Shown: positions 1-24,789 of the stretch, in pieces
Position numbering within the stretch: the first letter of the stretch is position 1
Layout: each line of letters starts with the position of its first letter
DNA from: Tetradesmus obliquus
Lineage: Eukaryota; Chlorophyta; Chlorophyceae; Sphaeropleales; Scenedesmaceae
NCBI GenBank assembly: GCA_030272155.1
Contig: CP126198.1
Coordinates: 558,001-622,000 of the forward strand
Reading direction: 5' to 3'
DNA length: 64,000 bases
Notes under the pieces: model-generated
Seen by the model: only the letters and a program-made list of their open reading frames with translations
Databases searched by the model: none
Told to the model about the DNA's origin: nothing
Translations under genes and position numbers: made by a program

Positions 1-13169
<13,169 letters not shown>

Positions 13170-15379
13170 GGCAGCTGACCAGGGCACGGCCCAGAAACGG
13201 TCCTGTTCAGCACATCACCGCAACCACCAAGCAGCCTGCGCTGATTCGCAGCATACGGTTATGAGAATCGAATGTATAAAACTCAACCACAGCAACAATC
13301 ATCAATTGCAATCGTCACAATGTCGATCACTCCGAGGCGGGTGTGTCACTTCAACCATTCAATGGAACTCCGACAGCTGTGTTACAACTGTGACCGGGGA
13401 AGACCGTTAGGTCTGCTTGTGGCTAGTTCATTGATGTGTTGTGCAAATTTGCAGCGCTGCCCGTGAAGCCGCAATGGCAGTACCTCGGTTACAGGCCAGT
13501 ACTGAGCAGTGCTCAAGCCTGTGTCAGGCTGCTAAAAGCTTACAACAAAGGCCAAGACCATGTCAGTTTCTCTCTGAATGAGAGTCCCTGCCACACCCAC
13601 TACTATACACCAGGCGTACCTGGAACTGCACCAACCATTGAATGCCAGCCATCACACAGAAGGGTGGCCAATGGCCACTGGCCATGCCTTGGTGAGCTCA
13701 AAGCCAGACATTCAAACAACAGTCTTTGTTTACTTTGTTGCCTGTGAACACTGATCGAACCACACGCTGTGAATAGTGAAACCAAGCTGCTGCGGCAGCT
13801 GTGCACCTGCAGAGCGTGGCACCTGGCTGCGTCCCTACTGACACTACCAGCATACATCAACACAGGCCAAGACTCGCAGCACCGGCAGCACAGCCGCGGG
13901 TGTACTGTGCAGGTGTGGCGGCAATAGAAGCATCGGAAGCACAGCAAGATGCTATATGCACACTCTCTGTGAACAGCAGCGCTGACAGCGCAGTGCCACA
14001 TTGGCACCACACAACAGCAATGCTGGGCAGGTGGTACGCAGAGCCAGACTGCAACTCGTGCAGATGCAGCTGCAACAGCATGCACACCAGTGTCACCAGC
14101 CACAGATGGAAAAGAGCTGTCTCGGTACTTGCGCATATAAAAGACGCATACAACACACAAGCTGACATAGTAATTGCAAAACTGACACCCACCATACACC
14201 CTGCAAGCCTGTAAGCACAGTCATCATCATCATGTTACTCATCAAGCCACAGCATCAACGCCATCGGCCCCGCGCCCCAATGGAGCGGCAAGCCTGTAAG
14301 CACAGTGCGTGGACTTTTTGAACCAGTAAGAAATTGCAGAAGCTGATCAGCATTGAGCACACCCCGCACACGCAATGCCGCAATAGCAAACCCTAAAGGG
14401 AACCGACTGATGTGAAGCAGCTGCGCGCCGAGCGGCGCGGCGCGCACTGCATTGGTGAAACCCCACCCACAGCACAGTCCCGCGGCACAGCTTTTGACAC
14501 TTTCCTTGCCCGAGATGCTGCATGAAACACACAGCACATCACAGCATCTGGCATGCCGTCAATCAGCACGCTGTCAATTTCGGCACGCCCAGGAGCAGCA
14601 ACAGCCGGATCCAGCCAGCACCATGCATGAGTCAGGTCGCTGTACTGGCTGGCTGAGAGCTTTTTGGAACGCTCAGGCCAATTCCTTTGAGATACTGCTA
14701 TTGCACAACGGCACTCCACATTCCCCACATCGCCACTTGCTGTTGCCTACAGGGCCGCCCCATGCCCCAGAGGACACCTCCACCGAACAGCATCATAATT
14801 GATCAGGGACTGTCCTGGCAACATGGCTCTCCCGTGCACTTTCAAACGCATTAGAAGTGGCTGCTGGAGCAACAGCAGCATGCATGCAGCGCCATCGCAA
14901 TCAGTAGTAGACAACTAATTTCAAGCGGCTTGCGGCGCAAGCCAGCCGCCAGGAAGCGGCAGAAAAGCCGCAGTCCTGGCAATCACATGCAAAAGCGCAG
15001 TACACAGCAAGCTTGTAAAACCCTCCCTCCCTGCGAGGCTCATGTGTGCAGCATGGCATGTGCCTTTGCATGTACGAGGGCGCGCTGGAATATTCTGCAG
15101 GTAACTGGGACAGGAGGCAGGCATGCCAGTACCCCTCAACCCCTGCAAGGGACGCTGTCCCTTCACATAGCAGAAGAGATACATTAGTAGAAACAGAAGT
15201 AGTACGCACACTTCCAAAACCCCATACGATTAGAGTGACAGAAGCAGCGCACCAATTTGTGCTGCAGCGCAGTAGCAGCGGCATGTGCAACAGCACGTGC
15301 CGCTGCTGGCCCGCCTGTACCCCGTGCATTGATGCAAACCCCTGCAGACAAACCCACCTCGATCACAGCAACAGCACCC
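13170..15379. other. Intergenic region without recognised gene
   Basis: This separates the GH31 start from the 3' end of the next gene, both on the minus strand. Minus-strand open frames of about 100-200 codons exist (13603-14199, 14235-14537, 14393-14728, 14901-15329). None shows a family motif or a coherent splice chain that I can recognise. It may hold the GH31 promoter, a 3' UTR and decayed elements. Confidence 0.4.
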
Positions 15380-15889
15380 TCACAGCAGCATATGCTGCAG
15401 TACGAGCGCCAACACAGCCCACAACAGCATGCGCAGAGGTTGCTGCGCGCCCACGCCTGCAGCACCATTCGACCGTGCACTGGCGGCCGCAGATTCAAGG
15501 TGCGGCGCGCCAGCGCTGCACGAAACATAAAACGGCATCACCACATACTCATCCCCCGCCCTCATCACCTCTGCAACAAACAAATAGGTGCCATACCCTG
15601 GCAGCACAACTTGAGCAGATGCGGAAGGCCCAAACTGGGCGGCCCTGCTGCTGCTGCTGCTGCTGCTGCCCGTGCTGCCTGCTTGATGCAGCTGACGCAG
15701 AGCTGCACGTTCCAACACTGGAGCTAGCAGCCGCCTACCACCCAGCTGCTGCTGCTGCTGCTGCTGTGTTTTGCTGGCACTTGCTGAGCTATCGGGCCGA
15801 GCCACTGCTGCTTCTGCAACAGTGGCAGCACCTGCAGCCTGGCTGCCCCGAACATACGCGCTATTCACCCCACCCCTGGTACCGCTGCC

Positions 15890-15923
<34 letters not shown>

Positions 15924-17096
15924 CGGCTTGACGGTGTATGTGTCGCAGCGCTGCCAGCTGTCTGCTGCAGGTGTGACAGGTCAGCGCTGGCTATGAACAG
16001 CCGCAGTGCTGCGCCATCACCGTAGGGCTGCAGGTCAGTCACTGGCTCGCCGCTAACGGCATCACGCAGCGTCCAGGTGTATGTTGCTGGCTGGCCAGGC
16101 ACACAGTGATCAGGCATGTCTAGTACAACCCTGTAGGTGGTGTGCGATGTGTTGTTGCTGCTGCTGCTGCTGCCAGCTGCAGCACTGGCATCGTCATCCA
16201 CCTGAAGCAGCTCAGATATGCTGCGGGACTGCTGCTGCAGCAGCGGCCTTCCTTGCACCACAATCTCAGTGAGCCCTGTGCGGCTACCATTGTACTGCGG
16301 GCCTATAATGTTGTGCGGCTGCGCGCCGACGCCGATGAATGTGCTCGCCGACACCGACTGCAGCTGCTGCTGGCTGCCATCGGCTGCTGCTGCATCAGGC
16401 AGAGGGAGCTGGCCATCGAATACCAGCACGTACTGCCCACCCTTTGAGAACACTATGTCGCTGAAAGATGCTGTGACGCTGCCGTCTGTCCCTTGCTGGG
16501 CGCTGGATGCTGCGTAGCGCCCGAACGTTGACAGGTCTGAGGAGACAAGCAGCAGCTCCTGCAGCACAGGTGTACAGCAGCAGCGCAAATGGAAGCAAAG
16601 GGTTAGCAAGATGCCATCTGCAGGCAGCTGATGGCTGCTGGAAACATGGCTACCTAGAACACAGCGTTCATTGCTGCAGGACACAACAGCGCATAAACAT
16701 GCATCATCAGCAGGAGGACATGCTAGAGCCAGGCTAAACCCCCTGAATCAATACAGCTGATATGTCAAACTAAATGAATTTGCGTCGCATCAGGCACACA
16801 AAGCTTTGAAGACACTGGCGCTGGCCTATCAGCAGCAGGGCTTGGCTGTCACTCACCAAAAGACTGCCTGCTGGATCCCGCGATGACGGAATGCCCTTTG
16901 GAACGGTGTCTGGAGCAAATGTAGCGACGATGTCCACGGGCTTCTGGGCTGTCAGCGAGCTAGAAAACGAAACTTGCTGCAGGGACGAGCTGTTTGTGCT
17001 GGGAGCTGGCAGAACAGCACAATGAGCAAGCGAAGCAAAGCAAAGTACCAGGACGAGAACCTTATGAATTGAATTCAGCACAGCGCATTGAATCAT
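15380..17096 (-). CDS. Secreted, probably surface-anchored protein with two beta-sandwich-like segments
   Basis: Two exons, 16857-17096 and 15380-16558, join in phase 0 at a GTGAGT donor and a CTGCAG acceptor, giving 472 residues. The start is the ATG at 17096. Residues 1-27 form a signal peptide (HKVLVLVLCFASLAHC). A first segment has VSSDLSTFGRY and later FSKGGQYVLVFDG. A second has TYTWTLRDAVSGEPVTDLQP, then LFIASADLSHL and GYGTYLFVAEVMRAGDEYVV. Long Ser/Gln tracts interrupt it. This paired pattern resembles bacterial YtkA/FixH-like periplasmic proteins; that is inference from motif layout only. The C-terminus is hydrophobic (MLLWAVLALVLQHMLL) after a small-residue stretch, which suits a GPI signal or a tail anchor. 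Function unknown. Confidence 0.7.
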
Positions 17097-18538
17097 CAAC
17101 CAAGCAGCTGCCTCGCGAGTCGCGGCTCCATCTTGAGCCCAGCCATTTCAATCTCTAATTCTCTTGCAGAAAACGAAGACAAGCAGCTCCCATGCGAGCG
17201 TGCCGTTTATGCGAGTAGAAGGTGACAGAACACCCGCACTAAAGCCGCTGCACCTTGATCGTACGGCGAACCATGCTCCTTCTGTGTGGCTATACTGGTG
17301 ATTTGCTTGTGTATAGTACCAATGAGAAAGCTGGCATGACTCAGATGCTTAAGATACCGAAGCTATCAGGCACATTCTTGGGGAAGGTTGGACTTGCACA
17401 GCCCATCAATGGCCTCTCCGCCCATGCGTGCAATGCCAGCCACGCTGTATGACCAGTATGTGATACAAGATTTCAAACTGTTACTGAACTGCTGCACAGC
17501 TCAGGCACATCAGAAACTTGCTAGGAACTTGGCACCTGCCAGTGAGCACTGATGGTCCCATCCTGTTGCTGCTATGTGAAAAGACGGTCGTGACTCATCA
17601 AATGTCAGTGACTCAATGGATGAGAGCCCCTGTATGAAGCAGCCTGGCTTAACAAACCCCACAACATGTCACAACAGCTGCTCAACAAGCTTCCGCTGTG
17701 CCAAAGTCACACACACAGTGTGCGGCATACATGAAGAAAGTTGCCCGGTGAGTCACTCACAAGTTGAACATTTGTTTTTCCCAGGCAGCCGCGCAAAGCC
17801 TTCTGCATGCTGGCAGCTGCCTAGAAGGGGTGTGGGGCCGGCCTGCTGTTCAAAAAAAGAAAATGACCGCTGCAGGTGAAACGCATTCATTCATGTCATT
17901 TTAGAATGGCTCAGCAGCCGTGCCATGTTATGCCATATGGTTAGTAACCATGGCCATGAAAATCTGTCGTCACATGAAGTTTGCTGCTTTGTGCGTGGGA
18001 GTGCGCTGTGAGGCTGGAAGTCCCTACACTGCACCAGCACCATGTGGCAATGCGGTGGCAAGCAAACATAGGAACTGCACCATTGATGGCATCTGCTATT
18101 CTGCGTGTACACCCTGCCATGCTGCATTCAATGCACTGATTGCAGCGATTGTGCCCCAACGCAAGTTGCATTGGGACAGAATGTAACCACTGTGGCGACA
18201 ACTGGTGCACTGCGTTAACAACTGAAGGGTCCTCAGCACGCCAGCCGCTGTCACTGCCGCCCTGACTCCCCTCTAGTGCCTGCTGTTCCTGTTGCCAATG
18301 CCACGCTGAACCTGCTCCAGTCACATTGCAACCCCACGTGGCTTTGTTTCTTCCTTGCACAGCTGCAGCTGCTCGTGCGCATACTGCTGCTGGTGTTGAG
18401 CCTCTGCCGCGCTGACCATGGCGCATGCTATAACATTGCTCAGCTGACTCCAGCTGCTGCTGCACCCCTGTCTCTGCCAGTGCGTTGCTGGCCGGGGCCA
18501 TGATCAGCTTGCTCTACTGCTGCTTCAACCTTCCTGTG
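17097..18538. other. Intergenic region with a decayed copy of the last RABL2 exon
   Basis: No gene recognised. At about 18470-18538 the minus strand resembles the Q-rich end of RABL2 (QQQSKLIQAVASS at 18590-18650) with stops and changes. This looks like another degraded copy lying just beyond the RABL2 stop codon. The rest shows only short open frames with no motifs. Confidence 0.45.
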
Positions 18539-21129
18539 TCACCGCTGCTGAGCCGCCTGCTGCCCCGCCTGCTGCTGCTGCTGCTCTTCTGCCTCTGTGC
18601 TGCTGGCCACTGCCTGTATCAGCTTGCTCTGCTGCTGCTTGGCTGCCGAGTCCAGCCCCGCCAGCAGGTCCAGCGCCTCCAGCAGCAGGTCCTCCTTGGG
18701 CGACAGCTTCCACTTGATGCCTGCAGCAGGCAGTTCAGCACAACACAACTTCAGCACAATGTCCTTCTTCTATGGCTTGATGGGTAACATGATGATGATG
18801 AATGTCCTTCTTCTGAGAAGCCTGACCCCAGGCACTAGCGCCTCCAGCAGCAGGTCCTCCTTGGAGGACAGCTTCCACTTGATGCCTGCAGCAGAAACGC
18901 CTGCGTGTCGCACCAACATCGGTCCAGTCAGACGCAGAACAAGGAGAAGCCCATGCATGTACAATCAATCGAGTTGTGCACTGCAGGGCAGCTAGGCGTA
19001 TACTGTGCCTGCCTCTCTGATCAGGGTCAGCATGCTCTGGCCGCCGCGAGCAGTGCAAGCAGTTTGTTACCATAGCTGGGTGGCGCATTGCCACATGGTG
19101 CACTGGAAGGCATAGGAAGGACCAAGCCCCAAGCACGCACGCAGCGCACCTTGCAGGATGGCCTCGTTGAAGATGTGCACCACATCATTTGGCTCAATCA
19201 GACGTTGACCAGTGAAAGCCCAGGCATTTACAACCATATGAGATGTGCACTGCATGTGTACAGCATGACAGCTCGACGCACCTTGCAGGATGGCCTCGTT
19301 GAAGATGCGCACCACGTTGGTGCCGTCACTGGCCGACACGAAGAAGAACGGGCAGCCGTGCTTCTCAGCAAACTTGAAGCTCTTCTGCGTCACCTGCATG
19401 CGGCGCAATGCGGCAGCCAGCTTGTTTGATGCAATGGCGAAGTGTTGGGCAGCATGCGCTGATGTACAGCTATCGCACCAAGCTGACCAGGCAGCGCGCT
19501 GCACTCCGCGGCAGCTGCACAGATGACTCTCACCCGCTGCATGTGTGCATATATCCCAGCTGCATACGGCACAACATCCTGGTGCCAGGCCAGCTGCAAA
19601 GCACCTGCAGGCGGCTGCTGCCCCAGCCCCTCACCTGGTAGTCGATGTCGATCTTGTTGGCCACCACCAGCGTGGGTATGCCTGGCGCGTGGTGCTGCAG
19701 CTCCTCGTACCAGGTGTCCAGGTTCTTGTACGTCAGCTTGCGCGTGACGTCAAACACCATGATGCACGCCTGCAGCGCACCAGTGGCAGCAGCAGCACTA
19801 GCGACAGGGTCAGCATGTGTGCTGTCACAGCTCTGCTGCCACCAATTCCTGCAACAGATGGCATGGCATGGCTTGACTGCTGCCGTGCTACTGCTGTATG
19901 CCGCACACGCTTCTGTGCTGCTTGTGCGTGCTAAGCTGATCCTGCCATGTGCCCTCAGCACAGCTTCCAGGTGCGGCATGCTTGCAGCTTGCCAGCAGCA
20001 AGCAGCTGGTGGCTCACGTGTGCGCGGTAGTAGTAGGAGGCGTGCATGCTGTTGAAGCGCTCCTGGCCGGCTGTGTCCCAGATGTCTGCAGGACAGCAGC
20101 CACAGCAGCATTAGCAGCATCGGTAGCAGCAGGCTTGTGATGCTGGACTGTGTGACAACATAACACAGTGTAAACAAATGCTTCTGCTGCTGCCAGTGCT
20201 GCCCATGACCAGGCCACCCTCAAGTTGAGGGTTCTGACAATGGGCCAGCAGCATCAGCAGCTGCACTGCGATGACGCGCACTTGACAAGCGCCTTCAGTT
20301 GCTTGCGTTACCGCTGACATCACCACAAATGCTCACCCACAGGCAGCTGCGTGCCATCATCTGCCTTGTACGTGTGTTTGTACAGTGTGAGTGCGTACGT
20401 AGACAGCAGATGCGGCTTGTAGGATGACTGCAGGAAACGCTCCACTAGCCTGCAAGCAGAACATGCTAATGCTCAATAGCAGGTAGCTGCTGCTGTAACG
20501 ACTTGGTCTGCACTGCGCTGTGCTGCCGGGATGTGCATGCCAGTGCTGAGTCCACTGAGACTGCTGTCAGCAGCTGGCTGACTGAGGACGTGGTCATGCC
20601 TGCAGGCAACTGCATGCTGCAAGCCGCTTGAACCCGCCATCCAACTTGTTCTACAAGTAGGGCAAGCTTCTGCCATAGCAGGATGTCAACACAGCTACTG
20701 TCAGGTGCGCAGCGTTGCACTGCAATGCTGGCATCACAACTGTCATGTGGCAGTAGCTGAGGCATCAGCCAAGATGCTGGTGAACCTCAACTCACTTGGA
20801 CTTTCCAACTGCTGAATCCCCCAACAGAATGATCTTGATGCCATCTGAGCCGGTAAGCTGCAAGGGCAAGTGCAGCAACAACTCATCAGCGCTGCCAATT
20901 ACAGCAGGTCATGGCTGTGAGCGCAAAGCTAGGCAGTGCTTGCTTGCACTACCACAGGAACGCACCAGCTGAAGCTCTTCACCCCGAGGCCCTGCGCTCG
21001 ACGCTGCTGCAATGTGAAAACGATGTTCTCTGTCAGGCAGCAGCAGTACAAGACTTTGCGGATACACATTATGCACCGAGCCCGTGCTGCACCTGCGTTG
21101 CTGCTGATGCGCTCTTCGTTTGAAGCCAT
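18539..21129 (-). CDS. RABL2: RABL2-type small GTPase
   Basis: A Ras-superfamily GTPase; RABL2 proteins associate with the ciliary base and intraflagellar transport. Seven exons: 21093-21129, 20796-20844, 20337-20449, 20018-20085, 19635-19769, 19282-19393 and 18539-18720, giving 231 residues. G motifs are GDSAVGKSK (P-loop), DIWDTAGQERFNSMHASYYY (switch II region), ANKID (guanine specificity) and VSASDG. RABL2 hallmarks are LSTYALTLYKH, ACIMVFDVTRKLTYKNL and the VTQKSFKFAEKH segment. The last exon adds IKWKLSPKEDLLLEALDLL and a Q-rich tail that ends without a prenylation Cys, as in RABL2. Exon 2 starts at CTCAG|ATGGC; the phase demands it. The ends of exons 6 and 7 have extra copies in the introns. 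Confidence 0.93.
18830..19195 (-). repeat. Extra border copies of RABL2 exons 6 and 7
   Basis: At 19150-19195 the end of exon 6 recurs as EPNDVVHIFNEAILQ followed by the same GTGCG donor (original: DGTNVVRIFNEAILQ, end 19282). At about 18838-18893 the start of exon 7 recurs after an identical CTGCTGCAG acceptor (IKWKLSSKEDLLLEALVPG). It diverges after about 17 codons and has no downstream donor. Both copies lie in the last intron. Confidence 0.88.
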
Positions 21130-21202
21130 GTTGTTTATGGCTGCCTTAGCCTACGGGCGTCTGCACGTCAGTCGTAATGCTTCACAGCCTGACGCAGTAC
21201 TC

Positions 21203-21305
21203 AAACGACGTCAATAATAATATTTGCCCGTGCACAACCGACAGATTGATTTACACAGTCAACGACAGCAAGTATGCAGATAAACGACGTCAATAATAAT
21301 ATTTG
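21203..21305. promoter_or_regulatory. Duplicated 24-bp element upstream of RABL2
   Basis: The 24-base sequence AAACGACGTCAATAATAATA plus TTTG occurs exactly twice, at 21203-21226 and 21282-21305. These are 74-176 bp upstream of the RABL2 start codon (minus strand). It has a CRE-like GACGTCA core followed by an AT-rich run, unusual in this sequence. It lies between the SECIS of the upstream gene and RABL2, so a promoter role is plausible but inferred. Confidence 0.4.
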
Positions 21306-21450
21306 AATGTATGCGTCTTCAACACTGAAGCCACAAACCCTAGAGGTTGAACAAGGGTACACACTCAAAATCACATCAGTTCCCCATCACTGGATGCCAC
21401 CACCCACGGCATTCTTGCACGACTGTCAGCCAGTCTGCACACCAAGAAAG

Positions 21451-21510
21451 GGATCGGGGCATGGCAGCCTAGTCAGATGCCAGAGGTTTATAGCCATGCC
21501 CGTCATAGCC
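21451..21510 (-). promoter_or_regulatory. SECIS element of selenoprotein T (3' UTR)
   Basis: Read on the minus strand, ATGAC is followed by a perfect 9-bp helix, GGGCATGGC pairing with GCCATGCCC, and then CGAT. This gives the UGAC/CGAU non-Watson-Crick quartet expected of a eukaryotic SECIS. Thirteen bases after ATGA comes AAA, and a small CCT/AGG helix above it suggests the form-2 shape. The element begins about 190 bases after the stop codon of the upstream gene, whose reading frame has an internal UGA in a CxxU motif. Confidence 0.87.
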
Positions 21511-21699
21511 TGGTGTGCAAGGCTCCAGCGATGCAACTGCGCCGAGGCAACAACCATAGGGACCACAGCCGCGCGACCGGGCAGCAAACACACAGCAAGC
21601 ATCAGCAGTACCAGCTGCAACATCCTGCCTGCAGCATGCCGCTGCTGACCCTGCTGTGCTGCACTGCCTGCTGCTGTTCCTGCAAGCCTGCAGTGCCTG

Positions 21700-22804
21700 C
21701 TACTGTGCTGGTGGGTCCACAAACTGTACTGGTGCATCAGCGTCCGACAAGCGAGCTGTTATCTGCGTCTCTACTGCTGACAGCAGCTCCTCCACTGCAG
21801 GCATCCTGCCCTGGCGCAGCTTGCTGAACACCTGCAAGCAGCAACAGCAATAACAGCAGCAGCAAATTGGAGCGGCAAGACAGCCAGTGCACATCAGCTG
21901 CCTGATGCCATTGTCTTGCACAGGCGCTTGCTGCCTTGCTTGCCTCTCCTGCTAGCTGCGCCTCTCAGCTACTTTTACGACCTTGCTGACACCATGCACT
22001 TTTCTAGGCCTTGTTTGCCTGTTTCCTGTGTTTCCCACCCATCGCTGACAATAAGAAGCACACTCAAGGCACGCAACTCTATATCTATACCATCTACGCC
22101 GCACGCATTCGCCCTGGCCTGCTGCAGAAAAACCAAAACCCACAGCAAACCAACAGCCGCAAGACGCCCAAACCGCCGCACAACAAAACCAGCCACCCAC
22201 CAGCGTGCCATCATAGTAGACCTCAAACGCGCCCGTAGACAGCAGCTGGTTCTGCAGGAAATTGCCCACAAACCAGATGCCGATGCCCACACCAAACTTG
22301 TTGCCTGCCACATTCTGCACAAACAGCTCCGGCGGCGCCGCATAGCCCAGCGCCTCAAATATCTTCTCCCCGAAAACCACAAACCCAAACCCTGCCATCT
22401 GCACCAGCCCCAGGGCTTGCGCCAGGGCTTGCTTGCTTGCAGGAACAGGGTAGGTGGAGCCTGCCACCTCCATGCCAGGGAAGCGCTGCTGCAGCAGCTG
22501 CTGCGCCTGCATGAAGGCGCCCCTGCAGTAGCAGCAGCAGCAAGTGCAGGGGGCGCCAGAGGCAGCATTTAAGCATGAGACCTCCTCTTCCTGAGCAATG
22601 CACACACATCATGATGCTAGACATGGTTGCTGCCACATATGGAGGCGCAAGGAGGAGCTCAAATATGCCGGCGACAGCCCATGGCCCACTGCAGCAGCTG
22701 TGGCGCGCCTACACGCGCTGCAGTACACACCAGCCGGATGTTGCTGCTGATAGAACGTGCATGATGCTGCAGCAACTGTGCTGCTAGCAGCGCTGCTGCT
22801 GCAC

Positions 22805-22839
<35 letters not shown>

Positions 22840-23419
22840 ACTTCATGCCTCACGAAGAGCAGAACGCGATGTGCACCCTGTCGCCTGAGCTCAGCCCCTT
22901 GTCTGCATCAACCTGCGCCAGCAACAGCAGCGGCAGCAGGCAGGTTGGTCTTGCGAGCTGTAGCTTATGTTATATGCGGCTATCAGGTCAGTCAAGACTG
23001 TCCATGTCAACATGAGCCGTATTAGGGGGGGTGATGAGTGCCTGGGGTGGTGTGATACGCGCATGGAAGGCGCGGCATGCATGTTGTGCATGCTTCATGC
23101 AGCTAGCAGACGAAAGAGGAGCTGCATGATGCAAGTGTTGCCTCGTTTCTGGCAGCTTCAGCCCAAATAACACAAACTTGACGTGCAGAGAACTTGATCA
23201 AGAAGGATTGCTGTGCTGCCAAGCAGCTGCAGCAGTAGCAGAAGCAGCAGGCCCTGAAGCAGCTTGACGTGCAGACGCCCCCGCCTAGCACAAGCTCAGT
23301 GTGACTATCCGCACCTCCACTGGCGAAGACCCTAGATTGGTGAGAGCCTTGTACGCGTCCGGACCAAAAATCACGCCAAGCACCAGCAGGACTGGCAGCA
23401 GCCCACGGATACCCGCCAT
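21700..23419 (-). CDS. SELT: Selenoprotein T (Sec UGA at 22850-22852)
   Basis: A thioredoxin-like redox selenoprotein, usually of the ER membrane. Four exons, 23315-23419, 22842-22912, 22201-22522 and 21700-21831, join in phase to 209 residues if the UGA is read as selenocysteine. Exon 1 gives a signal or anchor peptide (MAGIRGLLPVLLVLGVIFG). Exon 2 carries FCSSUGMK, the CxxU active site. Exon 3 has FMQAQQLLQQRFPGMEV, a hydrophobic segment, FGEKIFEALG, then NFLQNQLLSTGAFEVYYDG. Exon 4 has VFSKLRQGRMP. These follow the family from end to end. A standard gene finder would stop at the UGA. The downstream SECIS supports recoding. An intron position two bases after the Met that follows Sec fits the phases. 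Confidence 0.93.
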
Positions 23420-24789
23420 GTTAATGGCTGTTGGCCGCGCTTTAAAATATGGGGACTGATCACAGGAATGCACAGCAGCATCGATGTGCGGCTGTTTGCT
23501 TGCCGCTCACTGGTACTTGTCGACAACAGGTTCAGGGTCGTAGAAGTCACATTTCAAAGTCGGTTCAAAGCGTCTGTCGTTGCTCATGTCCCAGCTCAAT
23601 CACTGCTACGGCGGCAAGAGAAGAGATGGGACCCATGAGAAGTGGTTTGTACTGTCTGGAGTGACTCAATCATGGCATGCATGGATGTTGATGAGTCTGC
23701 CAAGGCACTGCGCAGTGCCACTGCCGCGGCGGCAGTGCTAGCTTTCAAACTGGTACTGACCCAGTGAGGCGCATCAAACAGAACCATCATAACCTTATTA
23801 CTGAGCACCACGTCCGCACAAGAGCATCGACGCACTCAACCGTTGCATGTGGCGGTGCCCGGCACCATTGAATGGCTGCAGAGTGCCAGCGCATGTAGCA
23901 CAGCTGTCAAGGCTTGGGCCGGGCCCCGCAATGCCGCTGTGCCTTGCACGTGCCACTTATCATGCAGGTCATTGTCTCCAGATCACAATAGCAACCCTGC
24001 ACTATGTAGTACAGGTATGCATGCATGTACACCCACGCTGTGATTCAATCATGCAGTGACTAACGATCACCTCCTGTCAGCACCCTAGGCTGCTGTACGC
24101 TGCAGGCAGCAGCGCTCTGCTGAAGACAACAATGTATGGCACATCATGTACATAAGCCCATGTATGACAGCACTGGTGCTTATGCGCCGCAGGATGCTGA
24201 ACGCCAGTGGTCAGTCACCATCAGGGAATCTGCAAGGATTGCTGCCAGCGATACTACTAGAGCCCGCAGGCAACGTCTGTTAACCAGACAGCAAGTTGCT
24301 GTGCTTGCATCTGTAGTTCAGCAGCAGCCACCTGGCCAAACAACAGGCCGGCTCACCAAACAACAAGAATGATTATTATTGGCACAACGCTGTGGCAAAG
24401 CCACGTCAACGCGCCTTCCCTGGTGGACAGACATGCAGACTGGAGCAACAACTTGCAACTGCTCAACAGCGCTGCACCAAAAGTAACTGATCAAAAACAA
24501 ACTCGGAACGCAATGCAACAAAAATCAATGGATGATATCAAACGACCACCCCCTACAAACAAGCACCCCGTCAGCCTGATGGGCAACAGACGGCAGCAAT
24601 GTTTTCAAATGTACCGCAATGACCCTCTCAGCAGTGCATGTGCCCGGTCCAAAACATGTATTTAGACCCATATAGTTTGATGACAATGAAGGACGCTGCT
24701 GCACGCTGCAACAAAAGAGCACCACGGTCCCTGCAGGTGATGCTGCTCAGCCCTGCCCCTGGCAACAAACAAAACAATGCTGCTCAGCC
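23420..24789. other. Intergenic region without recognised gene
   Basis: This lies between the SELT start and the 3' end of the next minus-strand gene. Short open frames (for example 23596-23835 and 24369-24665) show no motifs. It probably holds the SELT promoter and a 3' UTR. Confidence 0.4.

Noticed and set aside
15046-15996. Plus-strand 316-codon frame
   Set aside because: It is antisense to the 15380-17096 gene, whose minus-strand frame has a signal peptide and coherent motifs. The plus frame is Cys/Ala repeats.
22850-22852. In-frame TGA in exon 2 of the SELT gene as a pseudogene mutation
   Set aside because: It lies at the Sec position of the CxxU motif, the rest of the protein is intact, and a SECIS follows in the 3' UTR.
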